Below the pieces are notes generated by a model that was given only the letters and a program-made list of their open reading frames with translations, was not told the origin of the DNA and made no database searches. Made by a program: the position numbers and the translations under genes. Shown here one piece after another: positions 8,431 through 19,690 of a DNA stretch of 20,000 nt (the stretch's first letter is position 1; every line of letters begins with the position of its first letter). The DNA comes from Amanita rubescens (lineage: Eukaryota > Basidiomycota > Agaricomycetes > Agaricales > Amanitaceae): positions 1 through 20,000 of the forward strand of contig WION01000613.1 in the NCBI GenBank assembly GCA_015039365.1, in the 5' to 3' direction.

Positions 8431-10465
8431 GTCCCGTTTGTCGAATACTACCTTCGCCGGCAGCGGCCCGTAGTTTGTACAGGACACTGATATCACAGGA
8501 GGATCGCTTGAAACCTGTGATACAATACGCCGTTAAGTAGAACGCGGAAGTAGACGGAGCTCCGGCGGTGATCGCACCAGATTGAAGCAGCTGTCATAAA
8601 GACGAAACATTGCTGATGAATGTGACGTGTGGCCTGCTTTTTGCGTTCAGCATTAGTGACATTCCGCCACATCATCAAGCGCTCACCTCTTTCTTCGGAA
8701 AGTGACGCATAGACCACTTTCCAACATGTTTAACCCCGTGCATCTGCTACCTGAGTTCGCCCGTTTCTATCGCTCCATCGTCCTCTGCAACTATAACGGT
8801 ATATTTGGGTTAGTCTCATTCCGAATCGAAATCACGATACATATCACGGTAACTGGAGATAGGATGAGAGACAACAAAAGAAACCATGATGAGTATACTC
8901 AACTTCCAAGCCGTCTACAAGAACCCCAGTTGTGCCCCGAAGAAAACCCGGCAGGGTCATCTAGGAGGAATAACTTGCACACCACTACCCCCGCGAGCCC
9001 ATTGCCTTCCCCGATCAATGACTGTAACCACTGAAGGGCACGGCCGAGCCGTTCCAGGGGATGTGATCGTCCACGCTCGTCAGGAGCCCACATAGTCCAC
9101 CACCAAAAGTGTCCAACAATTGCGATCGTGACGTAAGGGAGGTATTTCACGGGCAACGCAACGAAGCCCATGAGTGATCCAGGTGACGCGAGAGGTGTAC
9201 GCGAGTGCGGCCGTGACTCGGAGAAGACGGAAGCTTGGATGTGCTAGTGGGCCGGGCGGAGCCTTGGTGATCTTGTACTTAGGACCATAGTATCCGTCTT
9301 GTTGTCGTGTAGCTGAAGAAGAAATAGTTGATGTGCCTGCCCGTTTCGCCTTCGCTTCCTCGTTCGTGTCGAATCCGAGATGGTGCTCACTTGACGTACT
9401 CTCAAAAGCGGACGGAGGGAAGGATGGTGAGGTGGATGAAGGAAACCTGCCAGAGCAGTGGGGCCTGCAGTTTGGCCAAAGTAGGGCTGACGTTTCGATT
9501 GTATGTAGCAGGAGAGTCCTACTGCGAGACGGTGCTGGGCTCTCTGCGTGCTAAGGTAACCGGAAAGGTGTGGCGAGACTGCGAAGGAGTCCTGGACAAA
9601 GGCCGGGGGGTCTGTGGACCATCTAAGTACATCATCCTGAGGTATTCGAATTCATAGTGATTGTGGGCGGCTCTGAATGTGAGGGAAGCAAAACAGGGGC
9701 GAAGGCGCGTGAACGGGCCAGACTTGTTGCGTCACGTCTATTTGTACTATCATGGCTTCAACTTAACTGAGGAGCACGTCCCCCCAAAAAAACCACTAAA
9801 TATTGGCCAGCTATCTACAGCGACAAGTGCAGGGTGGTCCAAAGACGGTGACCGATCTGTCAATTCGTCCGTATCAACAAATTAATGTGTAAGTGGAGTT
9901 CAACCGAGAGAATTCGTATCGTATGAATACTTTGTAAGACTCGTTTCTGGGACGTGCGTAGGGATTGCGAAAAGATATTGTTTCAGTGTTTGCCAGCGTC
10001 TTCATCGGCAGGGGAGAATGCCGATGCGAAGGGGTTGACCAATCGCGACCAAATACGACCAACTTTAGTCGCGCACCAGCGCTAGGCTCAGCTCATCACG
10101 ATTCACTCTGGGGGTCAAGTAACATGAATATAATTTGATCAGGCGCCAGGAGGGAGAGGGGACGTTGGCGGCCACATTGTGCAGAAGAGAACCAGTATGT
10201 GTTTGTTTTTGTTAGGATACCAATCCAATACCTTGTCAACAGCATTACAAACCCGCACCTTTCAGTCGGCCTCGGTATGGCACCACATGTGCTAAAATGA
10301 ACTGCCAAAGAATCTCAAAGCTAGCTTGTATGGTTGACGCAGACATCAAGGCGACGAATTCGGGCGGGATAACGTACGATACGGTTCCCGAAAAGAAAGG
10401 CGCAGACAATCCGAAGCCGAAGGTACCGTAAAACGCACAGGATCTCAATGCTGCTGCCTTTGTGG
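8431..10465. other. Long intergenic region upstream of PAL
   Basis: About 2 kb without a supportable gene. Short open frames occur on both strands, for example minus 9171-8899 and plus 9328-9657. None has a recognisable domain, signal peptide or splice structure. I see no tRNA and no long repeat. The last few hundred bases are presumably the PAL promoter. Confidence 0.5.
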
Positions 10466-10473
10466 TATATATA
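10466..10473 (+). promoter_or_regulatory. TATA box of the PAL gene
   Basis: TATATATA, 63 bases upstream of the start codon at 10536. A C/T-rich leader (CTTCACTTCACTGCTCATCG) follows, typical of highly expressed fungal promoters. Confidence 0.65.
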
Positions 10474-10535
10474 CTGCCTATGCCTTGCCATATCCTTCAC
10501 TTCACTGCTCATCGCTCAGCTTTCCTCACTCGACA

Positions 10536-13035
10536 ATGACCATTCTCTCAGGCCCCGCATCCGAGACTCGCACCTACCAAAGGCGCTCTTCTATCGCTAG
10601 TCCTCTTGTAGAGGGTTCGGTGCCGGAGACCAAGTTCTTAAGGACAGTCACCCTCAACGGATTCAAACCTGGCCAGACACCTTCGGTCTCCAAGACTCCT
10701 CTTCTTCAGTCGTTCATCGAGTCTTTCAGAGAGCTCGAAGGCTATAAGTAAGCTATAAATTTAAACGTGCCTTTCCCTTCGGCTAACAATATCTTGATAG
10801 GAACGGGAAATCTATTGTTGTCGACGGATATAACCTCTCCATCGCCGCTGTGACAGCTGCATCAAGATATCATGCGTCGGTTTCTCTCGATAAGTCTTCC
10901 GAAGTCATAGACAGACTCGACAAGAGCCGGAAAGTCGTCACTGACAAAATAGATGGCGGCATCAGCATATACGGTGTATCAACTGGCTTTGGTGGTAGCG
11001 CAGACACGCGTACCGACCAACCACTGCTCCTCGGCAATGCTCTATTGCAGCACCAACCCAGCGGTGTCCTTCCTTCCACTTCTGAACCCCTCGAGGTTCT
11101 CCCGCTCCTTGATCCATTGGCTTCAACCAGCATGCCGGAATCCTGGGTCAAAGGCGCCATCTTGATACGCATGAACTCCCTCATTCGGGGTCACTCTGGC
11201 GTTCGCCCCGAACTGATTGAAAAGATGAACGAACTTCTTAGCGCCAATGTCACTCCATTGGTCCCCATGAGGAGCAGCATTTCCGCATCTGGAGGTAAGT
11301 TCTTCCCATACGCTTCGCAAGCGAGTAGCTTAATTCACCCCTCAGACCTCTCTTCTCTGTCCTATGTTGCTGGTACACTTATCGGCAACCCTGCAATCAG
11401 GGTGTTTGATGGTCCTCGCGTATTCGGTGGCCGCCAGATCGTTTCTTCAAGCAAAGCGCTTGAAGCGCACAACATCACTCCCATTGCTTTGGCGTCTAAG
11501 GAGCACCTTGGTATCCTTAACGGCACTGCCTTCTCAGCCTCAGTTGCATCTCTGGCTCTGAATGATGCTGTGCATCTCGCACTCCTTACCCAAGTAGTAA
11601 CTGCCATGAGCACCGAAGCCCTTAAAGGCACCCGATTGAATTATCACAAATTCATCGGCGAAGTAGCCCGGCCTCACCCCGGCCAGGTAAGCTCGCGTTG
11701 CCATAAGTGATATTTCATTTCTTAATTGTCTGATGCTAGATCGAATCGGCTAAGATTATGTGGGACTTGCTTGAGGGAAGCAAGTTCGCTGTCACTCACG
11801 AGGAAGAGTTGACTATCAAAGAAGATGAAGGCACCCTCCGCCAAGATCGTTACTCTCTGCGGACGGCCCCACAATTCATCGGGCCTCAGGTCGAAGATCT
11901 GCTCGAATCATTGAAGACCGTCACCCGGGAATGCAATACAAGTATGCATTGCATCACCTCAGTCAGGGTCGCGCGACTAACTTCATGACTAGCTACCGAC
12001 AACCCATTATTCGATGGCGAGACTGGCGAAGTTCACCACGGTGGCAACTTCCAAGCTATGGCTGTTAGTAATGCCATGGAGAAGACACGCCTTGGCCTTC
12101 ATCACTTGGGCAAGATCACGTTTGCTCAACTGGCCGAACTCATCAATCCTGCGATGAACCGCGGTCTACCTCCATCCCTTGCGGCGACAGACCCGTCGCT
12201 CAATTATCACGGAAAGGCTATCGACATTGCATCTGCGGCATACGTTGCGGAGCTTGGCTATCTTGCTAACCCGGTATCGACCCATATTCAATCCGCAGAG
12301 ATGCACAATCAGTCCGTCAAGTAAGTAGATGTCATTTCCTTATGACTTTCTAATCTTACATTCTACTTCAGCTCGCTGGCATTAATTTCTGCACGTCAGA
12401 CGTTGAACTCACTTGAGATTCTATCCATATTGCTTGCTTCTCACATCTACATGATTTGCCAGGCATATGATCTCCGTGCCTTGCAGGCCGAGTTTGCGGA
12501 CGAACTGAAGAAGATCGTATCTCAGGAGTTGAACGATACATACGGCCACGCTTTGACCGAAAACGAGACGTCAGTTTTACTGTCCAGAGTTACAAAGGCG
12601 ATGGTGGCAACGCTCGAAAGCACCAGCACCATGGATGCTGTCGAGCGTATGCAGAAAGTCGCGGCCTCTAGCACACCAGCACTTGTCGATTTCCTAACTG
12701 GGTCTGACACGGCAGCATCATTAATGGCTTCTATCCCCAAGTTCCACTCACGTGTCGCCTCTCGGGCTGCTTCCTACCTAAAGCAGTTGCAGACCGAGTA
12801 CCTAACCGGTGCTCGCGGGCCTGCTCCTGCAGCTTCTTATCTGAACAAGACTCGCCCGATCTATGAATTCGTCAGGGTCACGCTGGGTATCAAGATGCAT
12901 GGAATAGAGAACCTCCACGCCTTTGAGAATGGTCTCGGCGTCGAAGATGTTACCCCCGGACAACACGTATCGCGTATTCATGAGGCAATCCGCGACGGAA
13001 ATTTGCAATCTGTAATTGCCAATATATGGTCTTAG
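10536..13035 (+). CDS. PAL: Phenylalanine ammonia-lyase (possibly also tyrosine ammonia-lyase)
   Basis: It deaminates L-phenylalanine to trans-cinnamate and ammonia in the cytosol, feeding phenylpropanoid-type metabolism or amino-acid catabolism. Six exons (10536-10747, 10801-11294, 11346-11686, 11740-11941, 11993-12320, 12372-13035) with introns of 51-53 nt give 746 residues, a normal fungal PAL length. Key features are all present: the catalytic loop Tyr128 in [15 protein letters not shown], the self-cyclising Ala-Ser-Gly triad at 233-235 (MIO cofactor), [44 protein letters not shown] and [10 protein letters not shown]. The substrate-selectivity pair is His155-Gln156 (LLQHQPSGV). This is the arrangement of bifunctional yeast PAL/TAL rather than the Phe-Leu type. 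Intron 2 splits the Asp codon right after the triad. The MIO flanks read RSS and DLSSL where the family usually has RG(S/T) and DLSPL. The start at 10536 follows the TATA box and CACTCGACA. Confidence 0.96.
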
Positions 13036-14076
13036 ATATATAAACCACGTAGAAGGCATACTTAGGATGTATTAATGAAAAATCAGTTTTCCTTCATTCT
13101 GATGTTTGGGATTTTTGACCCACGTGGCGTGATGTACTAGTAGAAACTTTTCCACCACGTACTCTGCTCACTTATCGACGCACGTCAGTATCTCCAGTCC
13201 TCACTCAGGCCCGAGACGGATTTCAACATCGTTAACGCTGTACAGTGGCCTAAAATGACGAATTGCCTGGCCGAATTCTCTGCTCATGATACCCGTGTCG
13301 CCATCCTCCAAGCTTGTAAGTAACCATCCTTGAAGTGAGTGGCGGATTTGGCTGACACCCGTTACTAGGATTCTTCTCCTGTCCTGCTTCATTCATGGTG
13401 GAAGTGTCTCGTCAATTTACCAAGCCTCTTTCCAAGTCGTCAAACCCATAATCCCGTTGGGTCCAATGTCGGTCGCCTTTCGGACAACGTGTTGATGAAA
13501 TTTTCAAGAATGTCTACTTAAGCGCGCGACTCGGGGAACGGCATCGCCATAACTCGATAAAAACAACATCCACAACCCCGGTGATATTTGAAGTTTAGTC
13601 TGTCAGAATCGGACCGATACCCTACCATGCTGCCAAAACAAGTGCCTGCAAAATACCTTTGTATCGCATCCTCTTCTAGACTGCGCACGTCTAAGCTGTG
13701 CAGAAAGCTTGAAAGATAGTTAATCAGAAAGTTCGAATGACATGCGCCCACAAACCAGAAGAGCGGCGGGAACCGATCGGGACACTGCTTCGGGCATGGC
13801 GTTGTTGCAATTTTGGCAAAAGTTATTCAAGGTTCGTCCAGGGTCTATATTGTTCCAATTAATAGCTTTATTATTCTCATCGTTATCTCCAAAAGGATAT
13901 CTATGATTCCCTCAAAGGGTACCATACGGAAAGTCATATTGCGAATAGTTCCCCTAGTCGGGCGAATGACACTAACGCGCCCACATATCAAGGCGGTTAA
14001 TACTGGTCTTGTGTTCATTCCACAGCCTTGTTCCATCGGAAGCTCGCTACTTACCGTTTCGGCACCATCCTTCGCC
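13036..14076. other. Intergenic region between PAL and the dynamin gene
   Basis: No supportable gene. AT-rich sequence follows the PAL stop. One intron-like interval (GTAAGT at about 13316 to CTAG at about 13369) suggests a decayed or non-coding transcript, but joining its flanks gives an immediate stop. A short self-complementary segment at 13917-13953 is reported separately. The rest is the dynamin promoter region. Confidence 0.45.
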
Positions 14077-14083
14077 TATATAA
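14077..14083 (+). promoter_or_regulatory. TATA box of the dynamin-family gene
   Basis: TATATAA in CGCCTATATAAGACC, 55 bases before the ATG at 14132. The start codon itself has a favourable context (CCACCATGT). Confidence 0.65.
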
Positions 14084-14131
14084 GACCCGCATGCTGGGAC
14101 GTGCCCACATAAACTTTGAGACCTATCCACC

Positions 14132-17068
14132 ATGTTCAAGTCAAAGAAGGCCAAAACATCGCCATCCAACCACGACAAATCCAATGGCACGAACAGTTCA
14201 TCCTTGTCTGGTGCCGCCACCGCCACTCTGCCTGCAGGAAATACGCAGAGCGCCATTCAACCAGACGCGAATCCGACGTCGCGTGGCATCTCAGACTCTG
14301 CATACAACATCCGTTGCAAACAGATACTGGAAATGTACAAAGACCTCCGAGAGCTCGGGTACGCTGACGAATAACCAACCATGTGATACACTGCTCACCA
14401 TTCATTAGAGCTCATATGTATTTCGACCTCCCACGCATTTGCGTAATTGGTGGACAGTCCGGTATGAAACCCGTTTTCAGTATTGTAGAATCGCGCTGAC
14501 ATAGTGGCAACAGCCGGAAAAAGTTCCTTAGTCGAGGCCGTGAGCGGGGTATGCATCCAGATCAAATTTCACTCTAACAAATGCTGAACGATCGTGTTTA
14601 TTAGATCAATGTGCCGCGCGATAGTGGTACCTGCACCCGGTACATTTATTCCATTGGTTACTGGAGCATATTTTGAAACTCGAACAGTTGTCCAATGGAA
14701 TGCACAATGACGCAAGACGAACAATGGTCTTGCACCATTTCTCTACGTCTCGAATTTGATGCCAACGGGGATCCATACCCAATTCAGGAGACGGTGCCCT
14801 TTGGACCGACCTTGACGAATAAAGACGAGGTTGAAATATGGCTCCGTCGAGCGCAGGCAGCCATCTTGAGCCCCCATATCCAGTCTTCCGATTTTCATGG
14901 AAAGTCTAGGGACGACATAGGCCAGTTGCAGAAGACCGACAGACACATGAAAGGCTTTTCAAAGAATACTATTCACGTTGATGTGAAAGATCCGGACATC
15001 ACAGGCTTATCATTCGTCGACTTACCCGGTATGCTTGGCCTTAATCCCGAACATTATTCCAAACTCATTTTATCACAGGTCTCATTCAAAATAGTCAAAC
15101 ACCGGAGCTCATTGATTTGGTAAAGGATCTCGTCATTTCCAACATTGCGTATAAGAATACCTTAATCTTGATTGCGATCCCTATGAGCGGTAAGGAATAC
15201 AATAAGTGAATGAACAAAGTTGACATTGAAATCGTTTAGACGATATTGAAAATCAACAAGCCGTACGACTGGCAAAAGAGGCTGACCCCGCAGGTGAACG
15301 AACAATTGGTGGGTTTAAATGGTCCCATTGAACATTTTGGGTTCAAGTTTACTATCTCAATGCACAGGGGTTTTGACTAAACCAGATACTGTTCTTTCGA
15401 CGTCTATGGGACAACTGAAAAAGTGGCGTGAAGTTCTAGAGGGAAAGACGAATATTTTGCAGCATGGATATTACTGTGTTCGACTTCCGGATGAAGCGGA
15501 AAGATTGAAGAAACTTTCCCGAGCGGAAACAGAAGGCTTAGCTGAACGGTTCTTCAAGGAGCGTTTCCCATGGAACGAAATGAAGGATCGTGGTCGACTT
15601 GGGGTTCCGAATCTCGTGCGCGATGTCAGCGCGCTGCTGGTGCAGTGGATTGAGAAAAAGTGAGCGGAAATAATACCAGAATGTCATTCATTGGCTAACG
15701 TTCGTTGTAAATGTAGCCTTCCATTCCTACGAAAACAATTAGAGAGCTTGCTGAAACAGTGCTATGCCGAACTGAATGGGCTCCCACCTCGTTTGACGAA
15801 TGAACCTAGCTCCGAACTTCTCCTGAGAATTAGCAAGTTTTCCGGAGCGTTTCACAATGTCGTTAACGCTACGGACGAGAAGACAATGGTACGCAAGGCA
15901 CGTGAGCGGTATGAGCAATACAAACTGGAAATTCTTGAAACCGGCCCCGACTTTCGACCGTTCGTCAGTCATGAAGGGTATTGCAAGCCTGGTCCACCGA
16001 AGATTGAAGAAGAACCTGTTGATTCGCTTGGTGGTCCAATGGATCTCATGTATGTTCAACAAGTTATCAAAAAGTGTGTTTCGTGTTCTGCTTCGTTTTT
16101 TTGTAAAGTCATTGAACTTTCATTAGCTCGATTGGATGGGAACTCCCAGGACACGTTCCGTTCGATGCCACGAAAAAGTTGGTCCTGGACATTACCTGTC
16201 AATGGCGTGAACCATCATTGAGTTGTTTTGATGACATTCATACCTTGACGCTCCGTAAACTGGACGCACTCGTCCATGAACATTTCTGCCAATTCCCTAA
16301 TGCTGAGAGCTACATTAGGTTCGTTTTTCCCAATATTTTGCATCCACTGGCACTGATACAACTGGTCCTTCAAGGTCTCTCGTTCATGCTGAGCTTGATC
16401 GATGCAAGGGTAGTGCTCAACAGGCCGTCGAATCACTGCTTGAGCTCGAGTCAGTGCCTTTGTTTACTCAGAACACCCATTACCTCCAAAACGAAGAAAC
16501 CAAGTGGCTCGAACATTTCAAATTCATCCACTTCCGGGCGCCAGCGCATAGAGTCGGAATCACCTATTCGACTCTACGACCTATATTACCCAACGAAGAA
16601 GGACAATTCAGGATATCGTGGAAAAATTACGAGGACGAGCTGGTCGTCATGGCGCACGTACAGGCATACTTTCGTGTTGCCTACAAGGTGAGTTGAACTC
16701 ACTGATGAAGTTGTATTCCTTCAACTTGAAACTTACCATAGCGGATCATCGACTATATGCCGCTCACCATCGAACATTCGCTCAACCGAACACTGGACTT
16801 AGCGCTCCAAAACAAACTGCTCAACGAGCTAACCAGGGAAGCTAACTTTGCCGAGAGGGCGGGGAAACTCCTGACTGAGAGTGCGGATATCGCAGAGAAG
16901 CGACGGGCTTTGTCGGAACAGAAGAACAGGTTATTGCAAATCAGGGAGTTACTCCTCGATGTCTCAGTTGAGGACGACGAAGAAGAGTTGAACAACGGAA
17001 CACTTTCGATTCCGGAGCAGAGCTCTGTTTCATGTCGCGCGTCCGTTTTTAGCTTAGCGTCGGCTTGA
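14132..17068 (+). CDS. Dynamin-family large GTPase (Mx/Vps1-like)
   Basis: A membrane-remodelling GTPase expected to assemble on internal membranes (vacuolar, peroxisomal or endosomal traffic); the exact role is unknown. Twelve exons, 14132-14358, 14409-14461, 14514-14548, 14605-14639, 14688-15028, 15079-15189, 15240-15308, 15368-15659, 15717-16073, 16127-16318, 16375-16687 and 16742-17068, join in frame to 783 residues. Introns are 48-59 nt. Order: a Ser/Asn/Ala-rich N-terminal extension (1-60), LRELG and the GTPase domain with G1 GQSAGKSS (91-98), G2 in SGTCTRCP, G3 DLPG (228-231) and G4 TKPD (294-297), then a stalk (about 390-660, with ELPGHVPFDATKKLV), and a GTPase effector domain from about 676 (RIIDYMPLTIEHSLNRTL). 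No PH domain or proline-rich tail is seen, which separates it from animal endocytic dynamins. The acceptor of intron 10 (CAAG at 16374) is weaker than the others but needed for frame. All G motifs are intact, so an active enzyme is expected. Confidence 0.93.
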
Positions 17069-18873
17069 TATTGGCTTTATCATTCGTCAGCGCAGATTTT
17101 ATCCTTGCCATGCAGCATATAAGAGGTGTACTTGTAATATAGACTTGTTTTTCCCGATGGGCAGTAGTAATCCGTGCATATGCTAGTTGCGCACTGTTGT
17201 ACATCCAGCCTGAGGAACACTGTGGGAAGTAAAAAGTGTGAAAAACAAATGCCGCAGAGGCCGAGAATTACGTTGTGGTTCAATGGAATCATCATATCAT
17301 AATAGACTTCTCAAGAGTGTGAAACTGAAGTATTGAGCAACGAAAATTTGTTAGTCCGCATACTTGCTATTCAAAGCGTGACCAGTGGGTATTGGTTTCC
17401 TCATAATCCAGCCAATTTCAATATCCTTGCAGTGTGATAATCTTGAAGTTCCATAGTGGGTGATAATCAGGTAACGATAGCCCGAAAAATGTAGTCTCGT
17501 ACCCAGCCGTTTCTGATGCTTTCCAAATGCGGCGAAAATTTTTGGCGGAGTTTGAAAACTCGCCCAATTTCCGCTACGCGTTTGGCACCAGAACGTCTGG
17601 TGCATTTGTGATACTATCCCTTCCGCTGGGTTTGAAAACGTAGGGAGTGTTTGAAAACTCAAATTTCGCCACCTTCCCGCAGGCGTGAGCCCTCATAGTT
17701 CTCGGAATAGATGCTTGCAGTATCACTCATGCTGTGTATAATGTTTTTTTGAAAAAATTTGATCAGATTCCGCAACAATAGCAGAGATAGTAGACAAATA
17801 AAATAGCAGTTAGCAATAAAAAATATCTGGGCGATTTTCCGAGGTTCAATTTGTCAAATAGACTTGATAGAAGTCAGGTTTATGTACTTGGCTAGGCCTA
17901 TGCAACTCCCCTGAGCCAGACAATGGTTGTGGCATGCAGGACATCGGGTTTGAAAAGAGTGTGACAGCCCGACGCAGAGCGGAGTTTTAATTTCGGGTCC
18001 GTGATAAGATATGTATCACGACGCGCTAGTATAGTGCGTGTCGCGTCGCGTCGCGCCCAGAGTATTAGTGTGATGATTTAGCGCAATTTTTGTTGATTCT
18101 AACTAACCCTCTACTCCTTGCATTGCATTGCATGCTGCTGGCCTTCTTCAGTATAATCACACTATCAATCAGCAAAATACCTTACTCGATCGGCAGCAAT
18201 ACAACCATACTGTGCCATTCCTTGCACGTTCAAACAACTCTTAAGACACTTTTCATCACCCAGGTCCATCAAACCGGCCGTTCGAGTCATTACCACCGGG
18301 TTACATTGCACAAATTCCACCCTATTATCAAATCAATTCTTATCCTGTAGATTGATTATAATCCTTACTTTATTAGTATTTATAATCCCTTTGTTTGAGT
18401 CACAGTAGACGAGGAATGGTTTGAGCAGTCCAGCCTGTCCAGGGCTTAAGTATCTGGCTTATCGATGTCGTCGCATTGCGATGGAGCTAAGCGGAGATTG
18501 AACCGGCATGATGGGAAACGTGACTGATGTGACTCAAACCTTTCAAAGGCCTACTATTTCGAATATTGCGACGCCGGCAGCGTGATCCCCAGCAATATGC
18601 TTCGTTTATTTCAGTTTTATTTATATGGGAAGGTAGATAAGAAGTACATAAACCTCCTACAAAAATCCGGAGGCTGATATCCACCGGCAAGCACGTTTCC
18701 GAAGCACATTTTCAAAAATTTTCAAACACCTACTAAATGATAGTAGAGTTTGCACCCATGTCGTCATAATAATTTATCATTACATAAGAAATTCCTTAAT
18801 ATGGAAACGAATGTGACACTGGCTATACACGGCGACGCGACACCTGTAGCAGAAGAAAAGGCGCGCGTCCTTA
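17069..18873. other. Gene-poor AT-rich region
   Basis: I find no gene here. The region contains a MITE-like unit (17531-17670), short tandem runs such as GTCGCGTCGCGTCGCG near 18037-18055 and CATTGCATTGCATG near 18120, and long AT-rich tracts. Open frames are short, unconserved in appearance and lack splice support. Confidence 0.5.
17531..17670. mobile_element. MITE-like inverted-repeat unit
   Basis: About 140 bp bounded by GGCGAAAATTT and its near reverse complement AAATTTCGCC. Inside are TTTGAAAAC three times (17551, 17631, 17650), a GAGTTT-GA-AAACTC hairpin (17548-17561) and a perfect eight-base stem GCACCAGA/TCTGGTGC with a three-base loop (17585-17603). I see no clear target-site duplication, so calling it a transposon remnant is an inference. 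Confidence 0.35.
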
Positions 18874-19377
18874 ATGGCTCGGACTGAAGAGTCAGAAGGG
18901 GCGCACAGAAAATGTCACGAGGCCATCCGGAACCGATCCCAGGCAAACCTCAGTGAGGGCGCACGGAAAGCTGTAAAGGACTACAATAGTTCAATAACCC
19001 GACAGGAGCTGAAGAATGCGTTTGCTGCACGATTCGGGCATGAGCCATATGAATGGCAGCTTGATGTTGCTGAGTCTGTTCTTCTGGGCCTAGATAGTGT
19101 TGTTATTGCTGGTACAGGTGCCGGCAAGACCACTTGTAGATGTGGGCCACCAAGTGGCAGGTCTGAGGCCCCTCTCTTATTCTCTCTTATTCTCTCTTTA
19201 GCAATGTTTGATGCTTTTCCTCTGGCTCTCTTTGGCAATGTTTGGCACTCAGTCTCTGGTCCCAGTAGTAGACTAATGATATGTAACTATCAAATGTTGG
19301 ATTTTCCAGGTGTTGGGACAATGAGTGGTAGTGTTTACAGGTCAGGTCACAATAACTGGAAAATAACTGTAACCTGA
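18874..19377 (+). pseudogene. RecQ-like DEAD/DEAH helicase, N-terminal fragment
   Basis: The ATG at 18874 opens a frame. About 86 residues resemble the start of the RecQ-like ATP-dependent DNA helicases that are multicopy in mushroom genomes: SITRQELKNAFAARFGHEPY, then WQLDVAESVLLGLDSVVIAG and the Walker A motif GTGAGKT at residues 80-86 (19111-19131). Just after GKT the similarity ends. The expected MPF-x-MPL continuation and the DEAD/DEAH box are not found downstream. A 66-nt interval 19136-19201 with a long CTCTTATT pyrimidine tract and TTTAG could be an intron. The sequence after it does not resume helicase motifs before the repeat block begins near 19340. It is probably a truncated copy. 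Confidence 0.55.
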
Positions 19378-19520
19378 CCTAGGTAGTAACCGCTACCAGT
19401 TATAACCTGACCATCGGTCACAGTTATACCGGTCAGTGATCAGTTACAGTTACAGTTATGGCAAATGGCCCAATTGGTATAACTGGTCTATAACTGGTCA
19501 TGACCAGTCATGACCGGTTA
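19339..19520. repeat. Cluster of AACTGGTCA/TGACCAGTT palindromic repeats
   Basis: Short related motifs recur in both orientations: AGGTCAGGT (19339-19347) pairs with ACCTGACCT (19372-19380); then GTTATAACCTGACC, GTTATACCGGTCA, GTTACAGTTACAGTTA, ATAACTGGTCTATAACTGGTCA and CATGACCGGTTAT. A perfect 16-bp palindrome ACTGGTCATGACCAGT lies at 19493-19508. The motif returns at 19970-19990 (TTAACTGGTCATAACTGGTC), at the edge of the tandem array. It may be the end of a DNA transposon or a satellite. Confidence 0.6.
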
Positions 19521-19690
19521 TTGACCAACTTGAAATGGGTTATTTGTTGTGAACTACACTGTCTATATTATCTTGAATTACCCTATGTCTTGAGCTCTAA
19601 AAGTGATACACCCATGAATTTAAAAAGAAATTTTGAAAAAGATGACTACATGACCACTATACCTCCCAATTCTCTACCTCACAATCTTCA
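19521..19690. other. AT-rich stretch between the palindrome cluster and the tandem repeat
   Basis: No gene seen. The end of this stretch (ACTACATGACCACTATACCTCCC to TCTTCAG) resembles the tail of a 103-bp unit weakly, which may be a decayed fourth copy. Confidence 0.35.

Noticed and set aside
9328..9657. 109-codon plus-strand open frame in the long intergenic region
   Set aside because: No domain, signal peptide or intron signals; an overlapping frame looks equally good.
13250..13450. Small spliced gene suggested by GTAAGT near 13316 and CTAG near 13369
   Set aside because: Joining the flanks creates an immediate TGA, and no homology is evident.
14359..17068. Apparent stop codons interrupting the dynamin reading frame
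   Set aside because: Each falls in a 48-59 nt interval with GT...AG ends. Removing all eleven intervals gives one continuous frame with all GTPase motifs.
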